Part shown: positions 12,009 to 24,747 of the stretch, piece by piece | How the letters are laid out: the number at the start of each line of letters is the position of its first letter | How positions within the stretch are numbered: the stretch's first letter is position 1 | Assembly (NCBI GenBank): GCA_008360955.1 | Contig: LUCM01007437.1 | Coordinates: 65,052 to 129,051, forward strand | Direction of reading: 5' to 3' | Length of the DNA: 64,000 bases | From: Fasciolopsis buskii | Lineage: Eukaryota > Platyhelminthes > Trematoda > Plagiorchiida > Fasciolidae | Program-made: the position numbers and the translations under genes | The notes under the pieces: model-generated | Told to the model about the DNA's origin: nothing | Database searches by the model: none | Seen by the model: only the letters and a program-made list of their open reading frames with translations

Positions 12009-12878
12009 TGCGTCTAAACGGACGCGCTCATTTAATCATTCAGCTCCCGATCGGAAAGCCCATCGTCGCAGTTATTTTTAGTGCATCCAAAAAATCCGGG
12101 TTTAGCCTTGCATGTTTCCCTTCCATTGAAGCCACACCGGGGCAACAAGGTTCTCAGCTAATCCACCTGTCATCCTCCATATGTAAAACTTCTTCGTTGC
12201 TATCAGTATAAAAATGACTCATTAACACCGGATTCGGATTATGTTAACATACTACGCGATGTACTTTGCAAAATTTAAATCAAAGCTTGGGTTCGAGTTT
12301 CATTTACTTGATACCCCGTATTTCTCTTAAAACCCAGTGAGATCAGGAAATTTTCTCGATTCACTGTTCTATTTGTCGTTAAATGCTTCTAAACTCCTAA
12401 CATGTATACTTGTAATAATACCCATAAAACTACTTGTGTTCGACGATGTAGCATGCGCGTATTCACAATCCAGCCAAGGCAACAGCTAACAAAATGCGAA
12501 CTCATCTGAAGAAGGTTCCGCTTCCTGGAAACTAATGAAATTTAGATTTGCCAGTGGGATTTATAAATTTCTCCAGATGAGATAGATTTTTGATGTTAGG
12601 GTTTCATACAGATTCCGCCAGAAAACCGCAGACACCTGCAGATCAACTTGATCCTAGTACAAAGTTTCATAAGCAGTGTGTGGCTGACTGAAGTAATATA
12701 CAGGATACAGGGCAAACGTAAATGAAGGATAAGTCACAATTAATCCTGCACAATCTAAGAATGGAAAATCAGCTCTAAGAGGCCAACTACAAATTCGCAT
12801 TTCTGAATTGGTTACTGATAAAGTTAGCAGTAGCCACGTTCCTGGTGTTTAGGTCCCATTTCACATTCGGCTTGCGAA

Positions 12879-12968
12879 TGCGGTTTTCCAAGAACCAAAT
12901 GATGTAGAGTGTATTATTACATCTACCAACAACGCTGTGTTATTAACATTACATCATCTGCGGTTTTC
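12879..12968. mobile_element. Internally deleted MITE between 10-bp direct repeats
   Basis: About 70 bp joins an outer end (accaaatgatgtagagtgta) directly to an inner arm segment (ttacatctaccaacaacgct). Both belong to the 2251 family, with the middle lost. The word tgcggttttc flanks it on both sides (12879-12888 and 12959-12968). This matches the 10-bp flanking repeat of the 2251 copy in length but not sequence, as target-site duplications should. Confidence 0.65.
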
Positions 12969-12989
12969 AAAACTTTGCCGCTTCAATAC

Positions 12990-12991
<2 letters not shown>

Positions 12992-13053
<62 letters not shown>
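12992..13053. repeat. Compound TA then GA microsatellite
   Basis: A TA run of about 43 bases passes straight into a GA run of about 19 bases. Confidence 0.97.
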
Positions 13054-13267
13054 TATAGACAAAGCAAAATAAAAAATTACCACACCCGAGGGTGATGCCG
13101 AAATATCTATCGGTGTTTTACCATTACATTCCAACGGGATTTTCCATTTAAACCATGGGTTCCTGCAAAGTAATAGCCTGGTTATGTAAATAAGACTGCT
13201 AGGAAAACGGGTTGGCTACAGACGATTTCCTTCACAAATTGTTGATCCGATACCTTTCTGCTTTCAG

Positions 13268-13356
13268 AAACAAATCGAATTGGATTTGGAAAAGGAAGTC
13301 GCAAAGGAACGAATGGAAAAATTGCATCGCACTCCAAAACAGTCACCTCTGGAAAG
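13268..13356 (+). CDS. Exon 4, Lys/Glu-rich helix of unknown split gene
   Basis: A strong acceptor (cctttctgctttcag) starts 89 bp of open frame in phase 0, directly compatible with exon 3. It reads KQIELDLEKEVAKERMEKLH and then RTPKQSPLE. The Leu/Ile/Val spacing among charged residues suggests a coiled coil or long helix. It ends with AG before the donor gtgaaa, and the split codon becomes Arg with the A that opens the 17342 exon. The donor is less canonical than most others. Confidence 0.65.
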
Positions 13357-14654
13357 GTGAAAATCCGAAAGTTCATATTTCAACATTGCCATCGACTTGA
13401 ATCCTCTCCCGTTCTGTTTGTCTGGACTGAGTTAGGAATTGAGATGACCCTAATATCCCAAAAATAAGAATTCAAAGTTGATTCTTCAGGTGCACTGTAA
13501 AGTGCAAAATGTATCTCAGGATTTCCTCCAATTGGCGGCTAACATTGCTGTAGTAGTCCCCACGAAATCTGACTAAAGCATTTCAATGTTTCTGAATCAT
13601 TCAGATGAGCCTTTGAGCCAGGGACTCTTGGGATGTTAACCTCATTAAGCGTATGAAAAAACTAATGTGGACTAGTTACTTCAGTTGGCTCTAGAATTTT
13701 TTGAAATGTGGCTCGTTGGTTATTCTGTCATCCACTGCTTTAGCTCCTATATTAACAGTCTAGTTGTTCCCTATGGCTAGCTCACAGTTGTCTGCGCTGT
13801 CAGCCGTAATTCCTTTCGGAGCCTTAGCCTTGTTTCTGACTCTCAGCACATACCAAACTATTCACCAATAGTATGCAGTGTAATACTGGCTTTTGGAGCA
13901 TTGAACCCGTAGATATCAAAGCAAATAGATTTTTAGAGCATGTCAATGAATTTGCAGTTTCGTCGCGTCCAATTTACTCAACAAGAGTGCAATTTCGGTT
14001 GCACATCAGAAAGCTGGAGCAAAAGGGACCGAATGAATGAGGTTATTTGGAGTGACTGAAGTGTTCCCACTATCACACAACACACAGAGTCACCAAAACA
14101 AAGGCAACAACGAGATGCGACTCGTCAGACGAGTGGTTCAGACGTGAGTGAAGAGAATACAAATGTTGACAGTGATCACCTTCACCAGAAGCTCCGATTG
14201 CCAAAAACGAGTGATACAACGCACAGAATATAGGTGCAGTGATGCTTACCAGAAGGTTGCACTTGAACTAATGTGAATGCAACATTTGACAGGTGAACTA
14301 GCATGACGACAGTAAGACAGACAAGGAGGAAAACAAACATATATACATACATCAAATAAACTATGGCCTATGTTTATGCACATACCTTAAATCTGTGCGC
14401 AGACAACGTGCCATCCGAACCATGAAGACTGAGGAACACAATGAAACAGATAAAAGGAAAAGCAAAACAATGTGACGAACTTAGCAGGAATATGATAAAT
14501 CCTGCATCCTCCAAGTCCAAGTCATTTGTTGAAAATCGTGATCTGGGATTAGTTTCCCAAACCGAAGCAAAGGACTAAATTAGAGGACCTTACTCCAAGC
14601 CTATAACCAGAAGGTCTGATTTACAAGGACAATCTAATGTTCTTGTATCCCACC

Positions 14655-14945
14655 GGGTGCGGGCGACTGATGGCTTAGTTCGTGTGCCTTTCAGATGAAG
14701 CTAGACGTCTTGGATGTCAAGTAAACACCTTCACAATAGATGCTAATGAGCACAATTCCATATGCTTCAAGCGCTGTCCGCGGTTAGTTTGGAATCGGGG
14801 TTTGGTCCACTATTCTAGAATGATCCGATGGAGAGCGCCCAGTATTTGCATTCATTCCCACACTTTGATGAAGGAGACATTGCTTAGGAGTTCCTCGGCA
14901 GAGGCTATTTGAGGCGCATGGTGGTTTGTGCACATTTTCAAGGGA
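14655..14945 (+). repeat. Interspersed repeat, copy related to 41750-42060
   Basis: The word cagaggctatttgaggcgca recurs as cagaggccatttgagacgca at about 42010-42029. An earlier shared piece, agatgaagctagacgtc, corresponds to ggatgaggctaaacatc at about 41768. Order and spacing are similar in the two copies. The class is unknown; both are strongly diverged. Confidence 0.5.
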
Positions 14946-16337
14946 GTTCATAGAAAGCAGGCAATGCATAAGTTGAGAGAGCAATCCCCAATTATATTAA
15001 GTCATAACAAACCAAAATGAGATAAAATATTTCTAAATACCGTTTGAAAGACTCCGGGTTTTTTTTGACTAGGTGAAATCAGCATTCCAGATCGCTACAC
15101 TTGGAAAAAACAAAAAAGAACAGGAAGGCAAAAACGACGAAAATGAATGTTAGTAAATAAAATCCGTTAGCATGGAATTTGTGCTGTGGAACAGTAGGCG
15201 TATGATGAACAGACTAGGGAAACTGCAAGGGTGGAGATAGACCACTATCTGGTTCAGTCGAACGGGACCACGTGGCGTGCTCATAAGGTTTGATCAACCA
15301 GTGGGATTAGAACTGTCTGTACGGAACGAGTACACGGAAACACACTGGCCTAGATATAGCATTGTCTAGATATGTTCTACGTTGCCACTTAGATAACACC
15401 TTTTATTTAGTACTCTAATCTGATCCGTTGCGAAGTTCATACTCCCAGTTCATTAGCCTTTGTTAAATAAATCCTACCAGTAGCAAAATAAATGAAATCC
15501 CGTTAACTTGCCCCAGGCTGTTTTATAAATACCTTCAATTTTACACCCTTTAGGTTCTGAACAAAAGCTTGCAAAAACAGCGTGGTGTTTCATGATAATA
15601 GAGTAAGATATAGTAGTGTATCGGCTGGATTTGCATTTAGACAATCTGAAAATGCGGCTGTATGTTCGAAACCAGAGTTCAGGCAGATTTCCAAATCTGA
15701 CTTGCTATTTTCCATTCTTTTATCAAGCACCGTCTCTCACTTTCATCTGAACAAGTTCTCGATATAAAGCTCTATCTGATAGCAGTTGTTTTATCTCTTC
15801 TTTGCGAATACACTAGAAAAGCGCGAGAGGTGAAGAAATCATCTCGTTTGCGCCCCTGGTTGTAGAGACTATTCTTGATATTTTCCCATAGTGAAATCGT
15901 CCAGTGGCACTCAAATATACGTCCACAAATTATCTAGTAATCCGAATTGTAATTAGCATCTCAAAGAGAAATATCGATCGACGAATATCTGGAACTCGAA
16001 AACTCTTATTCCTTCGGAAGCATATAAGTCTAACCTCAATCATGGTCTCATGGTTCGAAAGATTACCGTTCGAAATCATGAGTTGTTGTCTTGGATTAGC
16101 CGAAATCTGATTGCAGTATCTGATCGTCCGTGAGATCGCGGAATTTCTGCTCCGCGCAGTTCATTTGAACATCCACACCATGCTTCGATGCTGCAGTTGA
16201 AATACCGTCTTGTTAATCGTATTAAGTTGTCACATGTTTTGTAAACGACAAAATGATACAGTCGGTCACATCCACCTATTCCGATATAACGGTCCGCATA
16301 CCGCACATCATTTCATCGAGGGTTTTAGTCCGTTGAA

Positions 16338-16490
16338 GAACATCCTGGCCGATTTAGTGGATAAAGCTCTCGACTCATAATCGTTCGTCCCTACTTCGTC
16401 GCCCATTTCCGACTCGATTGATTTGTACTTTCGATGATTCCTAACAAGTGTTAAGTAGCTGTACTGTGTTTCAGTAAGTTTCATCGGCAA
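16338..16490 (+). mobile_element. Diverged tRNA-like SINE, family 2
   Basis: This matches the 4798 element along its length: ggccgatttagtggataaag corresponds to gccggtagcgtaatagctaa, ctcgactcataatcgttc to ttcgactcaagatcattc, and gatgattcctaacaag to gatgatccctaacaag. Confidence 0.5.
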
Positions 16491-17341
16491 TTCGGATGTT
16501 GACATGGCAAGAAGAATCATTTGAAAACAAAAAGCTTAGTTATTCCAAGCCTGACTAAGTTAGCCCGTCTGGGGATTTGGCGCGATTTGACCTCTGGTTT
16601 ATGGCTTGCCCCATCGAGCCGCATTTGTAAGTCGACAAAACAACAGAAAACAAAGAGGTAAAATATCCTTGACGGGACACGATAGTCGTGTCATGGTCAG
16701 AAACGGTCATTTTCCGATTTTCGATTTTCTTTAGGAGCACATAACTGATCGTCTTCTCCTCATCTTTCACCTTTTTGCTCATTTTTAACCCGTTTTCTGC
16801 GGGCAGAAAGACTTCAGAAAACAGTCCATGGTCCTTTGTGAGCCTCTAACGGGGAGATATTAAGTGGTATAGTCGTAGATTACAAGTCCAGGATATTCGT
16901 GTCCAAAGACTATAGTGTCGACTAGTTCAACATCACCAGACCTCTAAGTCAGTTTTTTGGCAGCTATTATTTCCATGCTAGTGAAACTTAATTACTTACA
17001 TTTTGCCTGAAACAGCGTTACGAAATGTCGCGTCGCATGGACCATATGCTTTTATTGATCCCGGTTCAACTGGTACCTTCTTTTCACAGATCACTGATAT
17101 TCAAGCTTACTATATTGGAAGCGATTGCTTAGACAATCGTGGTCCCGCCGTAGAAACGACGCACGGCAAATCCCATGACCTAGGCTGTCGAAATCAAAGA
17201 CGAGTCATATTTTATTTATTTATTTACCTATCGTTCATTTTTACTGATTGGAGATAGGGCACTTTACTCAAACTCGCCTATTTGTGAAACTTTTCTTCTG
17301 AACCAAAAATGTATTTCCGTTCACGATATTCAACCGTGAAG

Positions 17342-17494
17342 ACCTCACACCAAGGAAACAATTCACTCTCAATCGAATGTTATTGCTAAAAGTGAGAAGT
17401 GGGCCCAACTACCGCAGACAATGCGTGCTCAGTTGACAGCGGTGAAGGAACAAATGGCTATGGAATTACAAGATCGATTGATGTATATGAGGGA
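17342..17494 (+). CDS. Exon 5, helical region of unknown split gene
   Basis: 153 bp ending at the consensus donor gtaagt. In the phase demanded by exon 4 it reads on from the shared Arg as PHTKETIHSQSNVIAKSEKW, then AQLPQTMRAQLTAVKEQ and a Met/Leu-rich helix (MAMELQDRLMYMRE). An in-frame stop lies just upstream, so the acceptor must be close. I chose the AG at 17340-17341 because only it gives the right phase; its pyrimidine tract is poor. The exon ends two bases into a Glu codon. Confidence 0.6.
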
Positions 17495-18599
17495 GTAAGT
17501 TTGACCTTGAATGCATTTATTAAGCTTTTTTTGTTTTTCTTCTCAGTAGTATATTTTTAATGAGAATGGATGAACAAAATTTCCCCGGAAGGACCCCCCA
17601 TCCCTATGCGACTTATACCACTGAGAAGATAAACCAATACTTCCGGGGCTTGTGTCCCATTTCTGAAGGTTAGCCTTGCCTGGCCGATGAAAATCCTCTC
17701 ACGAATCACCATGTGATTATTAAATGGACTTACCATCCAATCACGCTCCTAACGATTCAAATGAGATTCTAGTGCGTATTATTCTTGTTCCTCAACTTTA
17801 TCGTAGTTTCACAATGCCTAGCGTCCAACAAATACTGTCAGAGTACAAGTAAACAACAAATCGGTATTTCATTTCGGAGAAATTGGCAAACTAATCAGTT
17901 AAAGCACGTGCTAGAAGCGGCACAAAAAGATTCATGTAAAGGGTGATTTATCGGGAACAGGGTTATAATTGGATAGAGTCGATGTTTGGTACTGATTGAG
18001 AGTGAGATGTAGAAGCAATTGGTGCGAAGTGTCAGGAAGGAATTTCTGTACACATGTAATGCACGGTGGCTACGTATATAGTGTACGACTTCACCAGTAA
18101 TTCCTTTAAGACTATGCCCGAAACGAAATTAACGACACATAAGTTCGTGCAAACAGCGAGGTATGGAAAACGAGGACGAACAATAAGCAATGGTAAGCGA
18201 TATAAACTGTGCTACAAAAGTGGAAATGACAGACTGTGCACCACCAAATTTCCGTATCGTCCTAACTTGACTGCATGCGTGTCCGACAAGGATTTTAATA
18301 AGCAGTCACAAAAAACAGGTCTGCAGTTATGTAGATGATTTCGGGGAATCGACAAATATCCAACGAAGACATGAACGAATTAGGTTTCTTTGGTTAAATG
18401 TACGAGAGAACAGGAATTGGAAATTTAAGCATGCGGAACATGTACATGCATTCGTTGCCAGTTCATTACACCAGGGATGATCAGAGTCTACATGTATTTT
18501 GAAGCGAAATTTTCTCTTGTACTGAAGTATCTGCTTACGACAGTGTTTACAGGTGCAGCTCTGGATTCGTGTTATCAACGTGTGAACTACAAAAAAACG

Positions 18600-19200
18600 T
18601 TTTAGTAGACCATGGCAGCTAACTGGGTAACTGTTCAGCCAGCTGAAGAGAACAAGCACAAATAAATTTAACAATTGCCGTGTCCGGGGGTGGGAAGCAA
18701 TCTTAACCGGAGATGAAAGTAAAACAATTTTCTGATTTGACGAAATGTGTCTTGAACGTATATTGACCTTGATAGTTCGCGTGATAATTTGATGCCAAAA
18801 TGCTGGATCGTTCATAACGTTGGTAAATTTCGGCCGGTTGAAGATAGGAAAGAAACGTCTTTGCTTTTTAGATTCAAGTGAAGCGGTTGTAACTTCGAGA
18901 AAAGATTCCTTGGGTGCTTTGAACCGATCGCAAAGTGAAACAAACCCGCGAAGGTTTAAATCTAAGGAGAATATACTTGTTAAAATCATTACGTACTTTC
19001 GATTACGTTTTGTCCACAATGGTGGCCTCATTTAACTTGATAATCGGTTCAACGAACTTAAGAGAATTTCACTTCAATTTACAAAGGCTTCAGTTAAAAT
19101 TGGAAAAGTATGGCAAAGGGCTTTTTGCGGCTGTCCACCGATTACGGGAACCAAATTTTGGCACTCAGTTGCATTTAGTGAAGGAGGACGAAATGAGGAG
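18600..19200 (+). mobile_element. Possible decayed mariner-like transposase
   Basis: One plus-strand frame reads AILTGDESKTIF at about 18697-18732. Its TGDE core resembles the first catalytic block (V/I-TGDE) of mariner-family DDE transposases. The frame is then broken by stops, and I could not place the second catalytic aspartate block with confidence. No terminal inverted repeats were found. The 234-residue minus-strand frame here is antisense to this sequence. This is a weak call resting mainly on one motif. Confidence 0.25.
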
Positions 19201-19334
19201 CAGTTAACCCCAATCGAATTATTCTGAATTTAGTCAGCCTGTTCGTCAGTGTCTGATTCTCTTTCCAAGACCACCTGGTCAGCCTACTGTCAACATCTAA
19301 AGTACAGCCATAAGAACTAGGGTGAAGATATTAC

Positions 19335-19480
19335 ACCCTACGGGATACCAAAGTGTAGGTCGCGGGTTCGAATCCTCCCACCACCGGTCAAATTCCCCAC
19401 TTTGCAGCCCCTGCTGACCGCGGCCCCCTTCCTGAAAATTGACGTACATTGTTGTTTAATTAATAAGGGAAGTAAAAGAT
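19335..19480 (+). mobile_element. tRNA-like SINE, family 1, copy A
   Basis: The B box ggttcgaatcc lies at 19365-19375. It is followed by the family body (cccaccaccggtcaaattcc, then accgcggcccccttcctgaa) and a purine-rich tail (agtaaaagataaaaggaag). The same order appears at 55210-55370 and, inverted, at 58680-58860. Confidence 0.85.
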
Positions 19481-20479
19481 AAAAGGAAGCAAAGTTGACC
19501 TAAAGAATGCTCAAAATGCTGTTGACCTGTGAGGTGGTCACAGGTTAGTCGACACATGTTCACTCGTGAAGAGCAGAGAGAGCAATCCAGACCGTCGAAA
19601 ACATTCTCTTAGTCTCCAAACATCGTTCTGGTAGTGCCAAAGCAATTGAATAAACTGGATAGGTTACCGCATTGCGTTTGGGGCATGAAGACTGGTAAGC
19701 AAACTGGAAGATATCACCATCTGGATCCCCGGTATTCAGCCATGGCAGTGACAATCTTCCAAAGAATTATAGCACGATAAATGTGTGATCCATGGAACGA
19801 TACTTCCTTGTCTCCTTGAAGGGGACGTTACCATGGCTATCTTCCAAATGTCGGGAATTTCCCCACTTATGAGACAGCAATCGGAGATGATAGTTACAGG
19901 AACCGAAATAGTGTCTACACGTTACTTAAGAATTATAGGTGGTAATTCACTTGGACTAGTATCTTTACTTATTTTGGGTTTTGCAGCTGTAGGGACACTG
20001 TGGTTGGTTCAGTGGTTCGTGGTGAGATCTTGGGTTACGGAGATGAAATCAGCTATTAACACCTCAACAACTACATCTTTTGTGTGGTTAATCTATTCCC
20101 ACATACGGGCACTGTGGTCCTCTGCATGTGGTGACTGTTGCCGTTTGGCAGAATTTCGTTCGTGTACAACTTAAGCGCTTCAACTCAACCTCAACTGGTG
20201 TAGTTAGTTGTTTGACTTGAATCCCATGCCCGTGGTTATGAACCTGTTCTGCCTGCCTCAGCAATCATTTAATTGTTAGCGACAAATATTTGTCCTTGTG
20301 TGTAGAGAGGCAATTTTAAGCAGAAAGTAACCATTAAACTAAAAATTAGCTAGTTATCCACATGTTCACAAAATATGGATAGGTTTTTGTTTCAAAGCAA
20401 AAAAATCAATTGTGACCATAAAGGCCTTTAGATTTTCCGGGATCTCACCTAAGTAATTTCTCGGACTTCGGCAGTGAGG

Positions 20480-20760
20480 CTACAAATGTGTTTGCACTGG
20501 TATCTGAATTAGTTTTCAAAAGTTATGGAGCGCTATCTACCATGAAAATGTGGTCTACTTTTCCTGATGTAGGAGCTGATTTCCTCGGTGGAATATCCGT
20601 GAATCAACTTTATCGACTCGATCCAGATGTTATTGGCAATGATCGAAAACACTGTCTTCATGATTTCGGACCCCCGGAATAAAGCCTGCCTGGGATGGGT
20701 TAAATCCACTTAACTCTTTGGCATAGTCGACAGTTTTCTTGAAACATGATGAATTTCGTA
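20480..20760 (-). mobile_element. LINE reverse transcriptase relic, motif before the palm
   Basis: On the minus strand a frame at about 20640-20700 reads NPSQAGFIPGVRNHEDSVF. It matches the QxGFRPGR-type block that precedes motif A in non-LTR reverse transcriptases. Farther along (about 20560) is a decayed segment, VDHIFMVDSAP, in the place where motif A would fall, then a stop. The fragment is inactive. It lies downstream (minus-strand sense) of the fragment at 20990-21440, which carries motif A, so the two are not one intact element. Confidence 0.55.
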
Positions 20761-20989
20761 TTTTTGAGTTACCGCTGGAAAATCCTCGCTTTTCTCCTCA
20801 TTAAAAGCTCATTAGTGTTGGCTATGATAACATGGGCCTGAGTTTCCTCGTGCAACACCATCGTAGATCCGCCTTCCAACCTCTGTGATGATTCTTCATT
20901 CTGTCATAATGTTTACTGATGATCCCATTGAGTCTGTTTTGTACTATGTTGACATTACCGACGAAAAGTGCGCCACTACACATGCGGAC

Positions 20990-21440
20990 TTTATAAGCGT
21001 ATGCATGACAGCGTTGATGATCATCAAATTATCTAGGCCAGACAAAAAACAGTAATTCCATAGGAAAGCCCAAAATAGCGCTCTAGAATTACAGTACAGG
21101 CGAATTCAAAGGCCTCGTCAATCTGATTGTTGCAATATGGTTGGCAAATATGTGAAGTGAGTAAGAAATAAGGGAATCGTGAAGAAAGAACAACACTTCG
21201 AGCGAGGTACGGCGGGATGGACTTACACATTTTCAAGAATTTTTCCATCTCATCTTTGGCTCATTATTGTCTTCTGGAGAAATTGTTTCCCAACCAATAG
21301 AGTAAATATACGGACCGGCAAAAGATTCTGGTCTTGTGATAAACAATCGTGTTCCATTGTCAAAGGCTGATGTGCAGTCAAGGAAAGCACACCTGAAGAA
21401 TTCAGAGATTTAGCAATACAGTGTATAATGGACTCAGTTG
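20990..21440 (-). mobile_element. LINE reverse transcriptase relic with motif A
   Basis: On the minus strand at about 21350-21395 a frame reads CAFLDCTSAFDNGTRL. It matches motif A of non-LTR reverse transcriptases, which typically read as FLDFTSAFDSV. The catalytic Asp is retained. Upstream and downstream are interrupted by stops, and no YADD motif was seen in the same frame. Confidence 0.6.
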
Positions 21441-23084
21441 GCTCAACTGCAGAACGCTAGGAATTTTATCCAGCTTGGAACTAGCCCATGAGGTCTGTAA
21501 TCATAAGTTGCGACGTGATTCACTGCATCGCGTTCATCAACTTTTAAAGCTGATGTAGAGATAACGTCATTTACCTGTACTTCTTGGATCCCTTCGCGTT
21601 GTGACAGGACGCCAACAATCAAGAATGGAAACTGATACCAGTTAGCGATTAGTTATCGAAGTCATCACTTCATAATGAGCACCTCGGTTGATGGACCATC
21701 TGGACCAGTAGATCTGGTATTCGGTGAACGTTTGAGTGACCAGGGTGATCAGAAGCTCAACGTCGCGACGATTCAAACAAAAGTTTTGGATTCACATTCT
21801 CCCACGATCGGTTGGCTTCCACCGCCTTGCCTCCTTCCGGGCAACCTTCAGTTGGCCGCGCCATCATAAAAAAACCAAAGATCAAAAGCCTTGGTACCTC
21901 CGTTGGTAGAACCTCTTTACACATAGATGAAACAGACAACTAGAAAATGAGAGTGGATTGTTTGATTACTGGAAATATCGGGCATTCAAACGGTTTGGAT
22001 CTAATCTTTTCTTCGGGGCTGTTCTATCTGATCACAGCTCTTGTGGTTAACATTTCAGAAGTAAAGGAACTGTCTGCAAAATTATAGTACAGACGACTAG
22101 TCTCAGATCCAACCAAAAGTGACATCCGGCAAACCTCAAGTTTGTTTTGCTTCCTTTTCCTTGCGTATTACCATCACAGGAAGAGGACTGTTTTTCAAGT
22201 TTGAGACAAACGATTTTCATGGGACAGCAAGCGGTAAAAATCCCCCTGGTCACAAGACCTGCAAAATTTACGGAAGAACACAAATATGAGTAGTCGTTTC
22301 AGCCCGATTTACAACGAACGAAGATCGGCTAAGATGTAACACACCTTCTGTTGCAAAAGGGACCTGCTCCGAGTGCGTGTGCGGGTATAGATAATTTATG
22401 TTTAAAATGTAATATTTCACGATCACAATTCTCAAGCGATGCACTTGTCATTATTCAAAAACGTTCGATTCGTTGCCCAAGATGTGGTCTAATTGGGAAT
22501 CACCGCAGACTGGCGCATGACCGACGATGCGAAGATTGATGTGGGATCAGAGTGACCTGGTACAATGTGAAGATACTCACCAAACATAAGTACGATGCCA
22601 TTGATGAATCAGTTATAGAAACTTTGTAAATGTTTTGGAGTAATACGAATGTTCCTGAGGGTAACCTGACAGGTATGTGAGAATCTGGGGTGAAACAATA
22701 TGGATACAAAATTAATTTGATCACTTTAGGAGAGAAAAATAAAGCAGAACTTGTCGCACAGATTAGAACTGACATATATGGCAACGTTGCCGCCTCATTC
22801 CTTCTTGTGATGCAGGTGGTCCTGATCGAAGTAAACTGCGGTATCGTCCACGTTGATATTCATCTAGGCTTCTTATACGTTCCAAATATAGCTATTTATG
22901 AAGCTGCTAGTCATAAGCAAGTATGTAAAGATTCAATAGTTTGTTTTGTGAAAAGCGCACACTGTCTCATATTCGGCTAACAACGCTCTCACAGCCTGAA
23001 GCTGTGTAGTTGAAACCATTCTGCTGACGAACCCATTTTAGGTCCGCTTTCGGACCTCGGGTAATCACTGGACAGTTAGCTGTG

Positions 23085-23127
23085 TTTGTTGTTGCTGTTG
23101 CTGTTCTTGTTGCTGTTTTTGTTGCTT
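23085..23127. repeat. TTG/CTG-rich trinucleotide tract
   Basis: Imperfect run of gttgttgctgttgctg with interruptions. Confidence 0.8.
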
Positions 23128-24726
23128 CTACAGTGGTGTATGGTGGGGCAGTGCTTCTCCAGAGGCAAGGTTACAAATATTCAGATTTGCAAAATTGGAA
23201 CAAGAATACCTGGTGAGCAGAGCTCCAAGTGAGAAGGTCGACATAGCAAACCTACTAAATGGTTACACAATGTGTCGCATTACACTAGAAGCTTTTATGA
23301 CGAATTACAATTGAACGGCATTCGAATGTTTGGTTGTATTCTTAACAGGTTACCTCAAACTAGTAATTCCAAAGGCGGACCGACTCATAGCACAGCCCTC
23401 GTATTCTCCCTCTCTTTCTCTCAATTTGTATAAATTTGCATTTGAGGTTTCATACGGTTCAGTTTGCGCAGAATGTGATGCATCAATTGATAATTTTCTT
23501 CTTCATTAAGCTATAAGTCTTGAAAACAGAAACAAATTCCATACCAAGCCACCCGGTGGAATTTTACCTGAGACCGGCACTGACAACAGGGCTGGTGGCG
23601 GGGGAAAGAAATTCACGGAAGATCAGACTGAAAAACTTGTTCAGTAGGACTAACCACTTCTCTTCATTCCACTGATGTCCAATCCAGGGAGTGATATTGT
23701 CGTCTGTGGCTACGAAATTGGTAGTAACAGAGACGTTGCCAGGCAGAATTCGTGTACTGTATCGTTTGGGATGCAAGCTCAAAAACACTTGGAGGACTGG
23801 CTAATTTACTATCCGTTCCTGAGGTTTGAATAGTCAGGACGGGAGCGTATCTTAACTGAAAAAAGTGGAGCACCCATCCACTGAGTGAGAAAACAAACGC
23901 ATCAAACCAATGATTATACCGATGCGATGCTTGTGGCAAGTCCGTACGATATAAATGAAAACATTATTAGACAAGTGTCTTTATGCGTAAGACATTTCTA
24001 GGATGAGAACATGGAAGCCGACAGCGCTGGCACTCGGCCGTAACAGTCACCTAAAGATTACAATGAAAGGATCGAAATGCGGGTCAGAAAATTTAGCACA
24101 ATTCTGCACAAGATGGAGCTATGACCACTACAAAAAACTCTAGCATATCTCTTTCGTCACACTATTGCTGATTCACTCTCACCTACCTGTACGATATCGT
24201 TCTAGGTGAAAGAGTGCAATTTGAATAGCTTTGACTTAGGTGATTTACCAGATCACTGATTTTCTTCTGAAATGGTGCGAATATCGGTGCGAAGTGCTCG
24301 TGATCCAGACGATACCGTATTCTAACATTTTATCGCGAGAACAAGTGCTAAGTGCGCAGCTGTATTGTCTAGCTTTTACACTGATCTATAACGAAATCAA
24401 CGAAGAAATGTTGCTCAACGAACACCCTGGACAGGAATAGATGAGATTTCTAGAATGAAAGTTATTCATACAGCTCCAAAGCTTAACTCACTGCAGAGCT
24501 GATGACTCTCTACTGGGAAAAATCATTTGCGTTCTGAAAATCTGGCCACAGTTAAACTGGCTTCATAAACTAATGTGAATTCGCAGATATAAACTTACAA
24601 TTTTAGATTTTGCTTGAACAAAACCAAGACCACAAACTAACGCGAGCCATATTGCTCCTCTGCTACTGGGTTTTCTGTCAACAGACGTGAACTATTCACT
24701 TCTGGTCGCGCGCACGTATTGTACAG

Positions 24727-24747
24727 TATATATATATATATATATAA
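24727..24747. repeat. TA microsatellite
   Basis: About ten uninterrupted TA units. Confidence 0.9.

Larger units (their letters stand above)
7681..13267. other. Intron 3 of the split gene
   Basis: Predicted intron of about 5.6 kb. It holds a CATA-type minisatellite at 11828-12008, a deleted MITE at about 12889-12958 and a TA/GA microsatellite at 12992-13053. Open frames at 8008-8292 (94 aa) and 10476-10895 (139 aa) show no domain or splice context, and I do not call them genes. Confidence 0.5.
13357..17341. other. Intron 4 of the split gene
   Basis: Predicted intron of about 4 kb. It holds an interspersed repeat at about 14655-14945 related to 41750-42060, and a SINE-like copy at about 16338-16490. 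I see nothing else supportable. Confidence 0.5.

Noticed and set aside
11800..12081. His/Tyr/Thr repeat protein or its antisense Cys/Met/Tyr version
   Set aside because: Both are translations of the CATA tetranucleotide tract.
18327..19031. The longest open frame, 234 residues on the minus strand
   Set aside because: It has no domain or coding-like composition and is antisense to a decayed transposon-like stretch. The single TGDE motif is on the other strand.
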